The notes under the pieces were generated by a model, which worked only from the letters and a program-made list of their open reading frames with translations, made no database searches and was not told the origin of the DNA. Shown piece by piece: positions 1 to 5,037 of a stretch of 12,426 nt of DNA. The stretch is from an uncultured Phocaeicola sp. (lineage in GTDB: Bacteria > Bacteroidota > Bacteroidia > Bacteroidales > Bacteroidaceae): positions 1-12,426 of the forward strand of contig CARCZS010000046.1 in assembly GCA_948956705.1 (NCBI GenBank), read 5' to 3'. How positions within the stretch are numbered: the first letter of the stretch is position 1; each line of letters opens with the position of its first letter. A program made the translations under genes and the position numbers.

Positions 1-17
1 GGCGAGCGAACCTCGCC
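1..17. repeat. REP-like perfect hairpin at window edge
   Basis: GGCGAG (1-6) and CTCGCC (12-17) form a perfect 6-bp GC-rich stem with a 5-nt loop, followed by further C residues. The sequence resembles short palindromic GGGCGAG...CTCGCCC units that recur between genes in many bacterial genomes, but only one copy is visible here and the window starts inside or at its edge. There is no U-tract next to it, so it is a poor intrinsic terminator. Confidence 0.35.
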
Positions 18-107
18 CCTACGAACGAAACGACAGCATTATCCACGTTTTGACAACCCCTTTATTTAGTCTAAACCGTTCTGAGGGTTAGTCAGATGCG
101 ATTGTTA

Positions 108-332
108 TTAGTTATACTGATAGTCGATAGTGGATGTTGTTACTACGCCATTCTTATCAGTGAAGGTTACTACCAATGTACCCTTCTCACCGCTCTTCAT
201 GTCGGTAACACTTACGCCTTTTGCATCTTTGTTGATTGCTGTTCCTGTCGGAGCAACAACAGTTCCTTTGGAAGCTTCAGTGTTTTTGTATTTAGCTTTT
301 ACTTCAGTAGCATTAATCTTAACGGATGTCAA
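108..332 (-). CDS. Orphan C-terminal coding fragment, unknown function
   Basis: This is a 74-residue frame whose only available start is TTG at 332. I do not recognise the family. The product is rich in Lys, Thr and Val with alternating beta-strand-like segments (KGTLVVTFTDKNGVVTTST), as in extracellular Ig-like or beta-sandwich domains. There is no signal peptide, lipobox or membrane segment. Codon choice (AAA, GCT, GGT, GTA, ACA) looks like genuine Bacteroides coding sequence, which is the main reason to keep it. The frame stays open upstream of 332 for at least 60 bp without an in-frame ATG that I could find there, and no TAnnTTTG promoter is seen upstream on this strand. It is therefore probably the surviving 3' end of a larger surface-protein gene rather than a complete small protein. 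A complete small gene with a TTG start is the alternative. Confidence 0.4.
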   Translation of the reverse strand: MTSVKINATEVKAKYKNTEASKGTVVAPTGTAINKDAKGVSVTDMKSGEKGTLVVTFTDKNGVVTTSTIDYQYN

Positions 333-451
333 CGTATCATAATGGAGAGATCTTGAGGTATTTGGAAAAGACCAAAGAGTTTCCGAAAAAGAACTAAGGC
401 TTTTTCAATAAAACCAAGACTTTTTAGCCAAAAGGGAGCAATCTTTGTCAT
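329..451 (-). CDS. Possible 40-residue ORF, doubtful
   Basis: An ATG at 451 opens a 40-codon frame ending in TGA at 329-331. The product starts MTKIAPFWLKSLGFIEKALV and is hydrophobic and basic, with a possible amphipathic or membrane-associated helix around residues 8-33. Its stop overlaps the TTG start of the orphan fragment (TTGA), so the two could be translationally coupled, or they could be a frameshifted remnant of one gene. No promoter or ribosome binding site was identified. Runs of A and T make up much of the frame, so chance is a real possibility. Confidence 0.2.
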   Translation of the reverse strand: MTKIAPFWLKSLGFIEKALVLFRKLFGLFQIPQDLSIMIR

Positions 452-502
452 TATTCTAAGAACCGCTTGTCGGAGCTGCCGGAATCTCAATATTGGAAAA
501 AT

Positions 503-548
503 AAAGTATGTATTCTTTTGGGCGTTCCCGAAAGTATGCGTACTTTTG
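503..548 (+). promoter_or_regulatory. Bacteroides-type promoter with duplicated palindromic operator-like sites
   Basis: TACTTTTG at 541-548 matches the Bacteroides -7 consensus TAnnTTTG exactly. TTTG at 517-520 lies 20 bp upstream and matches the -33 element. Transcription should begin about 553-558, only a few bases before the ATG at 563. An inverted repeat AAAGTA-N4-TACTTT (531-546) overlaps the -7 box, and a near copy, AAAGTA-N4-TTCTTT (503-518), overlaps the -33 box. The two copies start 28 bp apart and match at 15 of 18 positions. Promoter elements are seen directly; repressor binding is inference. Confidence 0.7.
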
Positions 549-562
549 ATTTCAAATAAAAA

Positions 563-1510
563 ATGAGTATGTCACGATTCGTCAATCCCTTTACTGACCT
601 GGGGTTCAAGGTCATCTTCGGGCAACCTGCCAGTAAAGGGCTGCTCATCACCCTGCTGAATGAGTTGCTTGCGGGCGAACATCATATAGAGGACCTTTGT
701 TTCCTTGACAAGGAAGACCATGCGGACAATGTGCATGACAAAGGTATCATTTACGACCTCTATTGTCGCACGGACAGTGGCGAGTATATCATTGTGGAGA
801 TGCAGAATCGCTGGCACAGCCATTTTTTGGACCGTACATTGTATTATGTATGCCGTGCCGTGGGCAGGCTGACCGAGCTTCCGCCTCCCGATACAATAAA
901 GATACCCGTCGAGAAGGATACGGACGGCATGGTATGTGAAGGTAGTGTCCCGTATGGCTCTCGTTATAGACTGAGTACCGTATACGGCATCTTCCTGATG
1001 AATTTCAAGGAGGACGGACTGGATAAGAAATTCCGTACGGATATAGTGCTCGCCGATAGGGATACGGGACGGGTGGTCAACCCCCATCTACGACAAATTT
1101 ATCTGCAATTCCCTTATTTCAATAAGGAACTTGCTGAATGTGAGACATTGTATGATAAACTAATGTATGCATTGAAGAATATGAATGACTGGAACAGAAT
1201 GCCGGATGCACTGAAGGAACAAGTGTTTAAGTACTTGGACCAATTGGCCGCTGTTGCCAATTTATCGGAAGAAAACAGAATAGCTTATGACAAGGCGGTG
1301 GACCGCTATCGGGTAAGCCGGATAGTGGAAGAAGACATTCGTAGGGAAGCTACAGAAGAAGGAATGAAAGAAGGGATGGAAAAAGGGATGAAAGAAGGGA
1401 TGAAAAAGACCCAGACGGAAACGGCCCGCAAAATGAAGAGTGACGGAATCCCCTTTTCTACGATAGCCAAATATACAGAACTGTCGATAGAAGAGATTGA
1501 ACAATTGTAA
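563..1510 (+). CDS. Rpn/PDDEXK-family nuclease (putative recombination-promoting nuclease)
   Basis: The 315-residue protein belongs to the PD-(D/E)XK 'putative transposase' or Rpn group (PDDEXK_2-like). The N-terminus (NPFTDLGFKVIFG, residues 8-20) is the usual opening of these proteins. The predicted active site is D65 in GIIYDLYC, followed by E79 and Q81 in IIVEMQNR, the E-x-Q form common in this group. Residues 135-185 complete the nuclease fold. The C-terminus is helical and contains four tandem G-M-x-x tetrapeptides (267-282), then a small helical tail (290-315). Rpn proteins in E. coli promote recA-independent recombination, degrade DNA and are reported as toxic anti-phage proteins countered by a shorter product from an internal start. 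Whether this homolog acts the same way is inference. ATG 563 fits the promoter; ATG 569 is an alternative start. The gene is monocistronic, with its own promoter and terminator, and converges on the PUL. No signal peptide is present, so it is cytoplasmic. Confidence 0.85.
   Translation: MSMSRFVNPFTDLGFKVIFGQPASKGLLITLLNELLAGEHHIEDLCFLDKEDHADNVHDKGIIYDLYCRTDSGEYIIVEMQNRWHSHFLDRTLYYVCRAVGRLTELPPPDTIKIPVEKDTDGMVCEGSVPYGSRYRLSTVYGIFLMNFKEDGLDKKFRTDIVLADRDTGRVVNPHLRQIYLQFPYFNKELAECETLYDKLMYALKNMNDWNRMPDALKEQVFKYLDQLAAVANLSEENRIAYDKAVDRYRVSRIVEEDIRREATEEGMKEGMEKGMKEGMKKTQTETARKMKSDGIPFSTIAKYTELSIEEIEQL
1361..1408 (+). repeat. Four in-frame 12-bp tandem repeats in the rpn-like gene
   Basis: Four 12-bp units of the form GGRATGRAARAR lie at 1361-1372, 1373-1384, 1385-1396 and 1397-1408. 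Each encodes Gly-Met plus two charged residues, giving GMKEGMEKGMKEGMKK. The unit length keeps frame, so copy-number change by slippage would lengthen or shorten a charged helix without breaking the gene. Every unit also carries a purine-rich stretch just before an ATG, resembling a ribosome binding site and start codon. Confidence 0.8.
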
Positions 1511-1512
1511 AT

Positions 1513-1574
1513 CTCAGCTAAGGTTCGCCTAAAAGGTTCTACAACGGAGAACCTTTATTCTATCCGTGGCTGAG
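1513..1574 (+). terminator. Terminator hairpin of rpn-like gene, inside nested inverted repeats
   Basis: AAAGGTTCT (1532-1540) and AGAACCTTT (1548-1556) form a perfect 9-bp stem with a 7-nt loop, 22 bp after the stop codon and followed by ATTCT, consistent with a moderate intrinsic terminator for plus-strand transcription. Around it lie CTCAGC (1513-1518) paired with GCTGAG (1569-1574), and ACGGA (1544-1548) complementary to TCCGT (1563-1567). A second AAGGTTC copy (1520-1526) could compete for the same 3' arm. Confidence 0.6.
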
Positions 1575-1580
1575 GGACAT

Positions 1581-1617
1581 AAAAAAACTCCTCACTATTT
1601 TCACAAACAATGAGGAG
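1581..1617 (-). terminator. Intrinsic terminator of the PUL enzyme operon
   Basis: CTCCTCA (1588-1594) and TGAGGAG (1611-1617) form a 7-bp stem with a 16-nt loop. Read on the minus strand, the stem is followed directly by seven T residues (the A-run at 1581-1587). It lies 37 bp beyond the stop codon of the DUF2264 gene and ends the operon that comes from the right. The loop is long, but the GC-rich stem plus uninterrupted U-tract is typical. Confidence 0.75.
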
Positions 1618-1653
1618 CGCTATGTTAAAACAATATTATGTTAAAGTCAATCT

Positions 1654-2895
1654 TTATTCGGTTCTGAGTGAATGATGTCCATCGATGGGGAAGGGTTGTC
1701 CACTCCATGCCTTTTGTGAAGTCCAAGGTTCGGCAGCATCTTTCCAGAACGGATGGTCGGCTGGCAGACCTAGTGGCATGAATACCAGAGAGGTCATATA
1801 CAAGCTGCCATTGTTAGTGTAATAATTGGAAAGGTCAGGCTGATGACCGGCAAATCCCAATTGCAGGAATCCTTTTTCGTTGAAATTACCTTCCACTTTG
1901 AACATGTTGTTCATTACGGCAGTCAATGCACTGCGCACCTGGCCGTTACTCAATCCTTCGGGCAGTCCGTATTTCCATGCTGCCATGGCAAGTGTTTGGA
2001 AAGCTCCCATACGGTAAACCACTGAACGGCCGAATGCGGGATAAGTGCCTTCGGGAGAAATAAGACGCTCCATAAACACATTGAAACGTTGCATACGTTT
2101 GATGGCCAGTTTGGTGCTGATAGGAGTCCAGAAACGATGTTTGTTCAGTACTTCCAGCATCTCAATATACATGGGGTGAATAACGTAGGCATTGTAATAG
2201 TCGAGCGAGAACTCGGCACCGTCTGAGTACCAGCCGTCGCTTAAATACCATTCGTTAATCTTGTTGGAAGCAACTGTCAATACATATTGGTCGGCATCTT
2301 CGCCTACCGACATCAGGAATGCTTCAATCAAGCCACGGAACAATAACCAGTTGTTATATGCCGGACGTACGATTTTCAAACGCTGGAAACGTTCGATATA
2401 GCGTTTCTGAGTTGTTTCGTCCAGCAATTGCCAAGTGGCTTCGGGTGCACGCAGGAAACTTTCTGCTATATAGGCAGCGTCTACCAATCGTTGTGTTGAC
2501 TTGGTTTCCCACAATAAGAAGTCGGGGCTGTCGGGGTCTATGGCATTCTTGTATGAGAGTACTGCCCATTCGCGTATCTGCTTACGCATCTTTCCTTCTT
2601 CGGTATCATCGTCCGGCAGTGCCAGCCAAGGTGAAATGCCGGCCATCAGTCGGCCGAAAGTTTCCATATAGGCCACACGCTTGTCGCGTCCGTCCCAAGT
2701 GGGGCTGAGCTCGAGTTGCATATTTTTCTGAAGTTCACCCTTACTCATGTTTTCAAGTACTGGAGCGGCTATGCGGTAGCATAATTCCACCCATTGCTGG
2801 CGATCGTTGGTCGGTGCCGGAGTTTTCTTTTTGGCAGACGTTGCTGTCAGGAAGAAAACAGATATTAATGCTAAAGTAATTAATCGTAGTTTCAT
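1654..2895 (-). CDS. Secreted DUF2264 protein, probable glycan-active (alpha/alpha)6-barrel enzyme
   Basis: The 413-residue protein begins with a Sec signal peptide (MKLRLITLALISVFFLTATS, likely cleaved near residues 20-21), placing it in the periplasm. The remainder matches the DUF2264 pattern: WDGRDKRVAYMETFGRLMAG (67-86), YNNWLLFRGLIEAF (180-193), GWYSDGAEFSLDYYNAYVIH (221-240), FGRSVVYR (288-295) and GFLQLGFAGH...SNYYTNNGSLY (342-366). This family forms an all-helical toroid and is found in many Bacteroides PULs. From memory, some DUF2264 proteins have been placed in GH154 as beta-glucuronidases; I cannot confirm that this one belongs there. The acidic residues of the GWYSDGAEF motif (D225, E228) are reasonable catalytic candidates by inference only. 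It is the last gene of the operon, with ATG 8 bp after the preceding stop. A role in removing a uronic acid from the same glycan as the lyase and GH88 fits the context. Confidence 0.8.
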   Translation of the reverse strand: MKLRLITLALISVFFLTATSAKKKTPAPTNDRQQWVELCYRIAAPVLENMSKGELQKNMQLELSPTWDGRDKRVAYMETFGRLMAGISPWLALPDDDTEEGKMRKQIREWAVLSYKNAIDPDSPDFLLWETKSTQRLVDAAYIAESFLRAPEATWQLLDETTQKRYIERFQRLKIVRPAYNNWLLFRGLIEAFLMSVGEDADQYVLTVASNKINEWYLSDGWYSDGAEFSLDYYNAYVIHPMYIEMLEVLNKHRFWTPISTKLAIKRMQRFNVFMERLISPEGTYPAFGRSVVYRMGAFQTLAMAAWKYGLPEGLSNGQVRSALTAVMNNMFKVEGNFNEKGFLQLGFAGHQPDLSNYYTNNGSLYMTSLVFMPLGLPADHPFWKDAAEPWTSQKAWSGQPFPIDGHHSLRTE

Positions 2896-2903
2896 GTGGA
2901 GTC

Positions 2904-3803
2904 TTATTTAAATACTTGTTTCATGGCGCGTCCTGTCCATACTTGTGGCTGTTCTAATCCGAAAATGTATGCCATGGTAGCAGCGACGTCATATTGCACC
3001 ATGCTTTCTTGGAATTCTCCTGTTTTTTTTATGTTCTTTCCTGTGATAATAAAAGGAGTCTGCATCTCGGCCATTGTTTTTCCGCCATGACCTTTCTTGA
3101 TGCCTCCGTGGTCTGAAGTAACGATAAAGATAGTGTCGTCATACATACCTGCTTCTTTTACGGCTGCCACGATACGGGCAATGTAACCGTCCAGTTCTTC
3201 CAGTTTGCTGTAATAAGCCGGGGTGTCATGACCTTCCTTGTGTCCTACGTGGTCGGGATTGTCAAAGCAGATGGCTACCAATGACGGTTTGCTCTCTTTG
3301 ATGTATTTCTCGGCCATTTCGCACAATGCGGTCGGGAATTTGTTATAGTCCGGCGCTACGGCATGATAGTTGGTAGAAAGTGTGTCAACCAGGAATTGGA
3401 TACCTGCCCACTCGCTCAATACTCCTATTTCGGCCTTTGGATTGGCGTCACGGTAGATTTGGAAGATAGTGGGGAAGATGTTATTCTTCACGATAACGCG
3501 TGAAGGCAGTTCGGGTGTACGTGACCCCCATTCTGTATATCCGTGAACTTCGGGACCGGCTCCCATGAACATAGATGCCCAGTTTACTGCGCTCGATGAA
3601 GGGAGTACCGTTCTTTTCTGCATGGTATAGCATCCCGATTCCATCAGTGATTTAACGGTTGGCATATTGGCTTTGGGCATACTGTATGCTCCCCAACCGT
3701 CAAGACCGATGTAGACTACATGTTTTGCTTTGGGTTTTGCAGCATAGCTTGCCATTGAAAAGCATCCCAACAGTAAGAAAGCTAGAATTAAGAATTTCTT
3801 CAT
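2904..3803 (-). CDS. Alkaline-phosphatase-superfamily enzyme (type I phosphodiesterase/pyrophosphatase-like)
   Basis: The 299-residue protein has a Sec signal peptide (MKKFLILAFLLLGCFSMASYA, residues 1-21). Metal-site motifs appear in the order expected for the alkaline phosphatase/nucleotide pyrophosphatase superfamily: D35 in YIGLDGWG, a nucleophile position at S71 in PSSSAVNW three residues before N74 (the T/S-x-x-N pattern of phosphodiesterases), D184 and H188 in DNPDHVGHKEGH, D231 and H232 in SDHGG, and H239 in GHGG. There is no sulfatase C/S-x-P-S-R signature, so a phosphatase, phosphodiesterase or phosphotransferase is more likely than a sulfatase. It is shorter than most family members (about 400 or more residues), having only the core with no large cap domain. 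It lies 21 bp downstream of the GH88 gene, inside the enzyme operon, which suggests that it acts on the imported glycan. The substrate is unknown. Confidence 0.8.
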   Translation of the reverse strand: MKKFLILAFLLLGCFSMASYAAKPKAKHVVYIGLDGWGAYSMPKANMPTVKSLMESGCYTMQKRTVLPSSSAVNWASMFMGAGPEVHGYTEWGSRTPELPSRVIVKNNIFPTIFQIYRDANPKAEIGVLSEWAGIQFLVDTLSTNYHAVAPDYNKFPTALCEMAEKYIKESKPSLVAICFDNPDHVGHKEGHDTPAYYSKLEELDGYIARIVAAVKEAGMYDDTIFIVTSDHGGIKKGHGGKTMAEMQTPFIITGKNIKKTGEFQESMVQYDVAATMAYIFGLEQPQVWTGRAMKQVFK

Positions 3804-3824
3804 TATATTTATTTTTTATGGTTC

Positions 3825-5036
3825 TTATTTCTCAAGGTCAACTTTACGTTTCAATGCTTCCAGATAATAGTAGTCGGCATAGTTCAACGGTACATCGATT
3901 TCGCTGTTGTGAGGAATACTTCCCACACTGTGCATCAACAGGAAGCGTCCGTTTTCGCCCAGAGGTGCGGTATAGTCTGCTGTAGCAAGTGATTCCATTA
4001 TCTTGTCGGCATATTCTTTATAAGATTGCGGGTTCTCTACGGGATATGTACAGATTTCGTACAAGGCAGAGGCAATAACGGAAGCAGAAGAAGCGTCACG
4101 CGGTTCGTTCGGGATGTTGGGAGCATCCAAGTCCCAATAAGGAACAAGGTCGGCGGGCATATTCTTGTGATTCTTCATAAATTCGAAAGTCTTAAGTGCC
4201 TGATCCAGATATTTGCGGTCTTTGGTTTCGCGGAAACATACTGTGTAACCATAGATGGCCCATGCTTGTCCTCTTGCCCATGCTGATTCGTCAGCATAAC
4301 CTTGTGCAGTTTGGCGGTGACGCACTGTTCCGTCTTCTATGCTGTAATCGATGACATGGTAGCAACTGCCGTCGGGACGGAAGTGTTCTTGAAGAGTGCG
4401 GTCAGCGTGTGCCACGGCTACATTGTAGAAAGTAGAGTCGCCTGAAAGTTTGGTGGCTTCAAACAATAATTCAAGGTTCATCATATTGTCGATAATCACC
4501 GGACATTCCCATCCGCGTTGTGACTGCCAGCTGTTGCCTTTCACGTCCCAACTCTGGATGACTTGCGGTTTTTCACGGAAACGAGTGCAAAGTGATTTGG
4601 CTGCCTGTATCATTACATCTTTGTATTCAGGGTTCTGATTGATGCGCAGACCGTTACCGAAGCTGCAATTGATAATGAAACCTATATCGTGGTGCCAAGT
4701 GAGGTGTTGTGCTTCGCTGATGGCTTCAGTATATTTTTGTGCCAAAGGAAGCAAGGTCTGATCGCCGGTCAGTTCGTACAGATACCATACACTGCCAGGG
4801 AAGAATCCGCTGCGCCAGTCCGCCGGACCGCAATAATATACCCCTCCCTTGCTGTTAAGGGTAACAGGGTTGAGGCATTTCCCGCTAGCTTCAATTGTAT
4901 CTATTTCCAGACCAATCTGCGCACGTGCGTTTTCGATAACTTGTTCCGACCAAGATTTTTTGGCGGGTGTTGTAGTACATGAGGTTGCAGTGAACAGAGC
5001 TGCACATCCCAAAAGAATTGAGGTTCTTAATTTCAT
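3825..5036 (-). CDS. GH88 unsaturated glucuronyl hydrolase, lipoprotein
   Basis: The 403-residue protein resembles unsaturated glucuronyl hydrolases of family GH88, which act on oligosaccharides carrying a 4,5-unsaturated uronic acid at the non-reducing end, the product of polysaccharide lyases. Family motifs are ADWRSGFFPGSVWYLYE (72-88), HHDIGF with D117, VIIDNMMNLELLFEA with D183, YADESAWARGQAWAIYGY (247-264), PADLVPYWDLDAP (294-306) and PRDASSASVIASAL (312-325). D117 and D183 correspond to the two essential aspartates of the Bacillus enzyme (D88 and D149). The N-terminus is a lipoprotein signal with Cys20 in TATSC, followed by TTTPAKK rather than an acidic export tag, so a periplasm-facing membrane anchor is likely. 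The ATG follows the stop of the lyase gene after a single base, indicating translational coupling. Length is normal for the family. It should remove unsaturated uronates from the oligosaccharides made by its upstream neighbour. Confidence 0.92.
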   Translation of the reverse strand: MKLRTSILLGCAALFTATSCTTTPAKKSWSEQVIENARAQIGLEIDTIEASGKCLNPVTLNSKGGVYYCGPADWRSGFFPGSVWYLYELTGDQTLLPLAQKYTEAISEAQHLTWHHDIGFIINCSFGNGLRINQNPEYKDVMIQAAKSLCTRFREKPQVIQSWDVKGNSWQSQRGWECPVIIDNMMNLELLFEATKLSGDSTFYNVAVAHADRTLQEHFRPDGSCYHVIDYSIEDGTVRHRQTAQGYADESAWARGQAWAIYGYTVCFRETKDRKYLDQALKTFEFMKNHKNMPADLVPYWDLDAPNIPNEPRDASSASVIASALYEICTYPVENPQSYKEYADKIMESLATADYTAPLGENGRFLLMHSVGSIPHNSEIDVPLNYADYYYLEALKRKVDLEK

Positions 5037-5037
5037 A

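Noticed and set aside
96..356. Plus-strand 86-residue ORF rich in Cys, Phe and Ser
   Set aside because: Composition is unlike a natural Bacteroides protein, and the minus-strand frame in the same place has much better codon use.
572..1087. Long minus-strand ORF opposite the rpn-like gene
   Set aside because: It is antisense to a clear PDDEXK protein, has no recognisable motifs and lacks its own promoter; it is a shadow frame.
1262..1504. Minus-strand ORF with FHPF repeats
   Set aside because: The repeats are only the reverse complement of the 12-bp GM-coding units of the plus-strand gene.
563..1510. Rpn-like protein as an active transposase of an insertion sequence
   Set aside because: No flanking terminal repeats or target-site duplication were found; the 'transposase' name is historical for this nuclease family.
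2904..3803. Sulfatase
   Set aside because: There is no C/S-x-P-S-R formylglycine signature; the nucleophile region PSSSAVNW fits phosphatases and phosphodiesterases instead.
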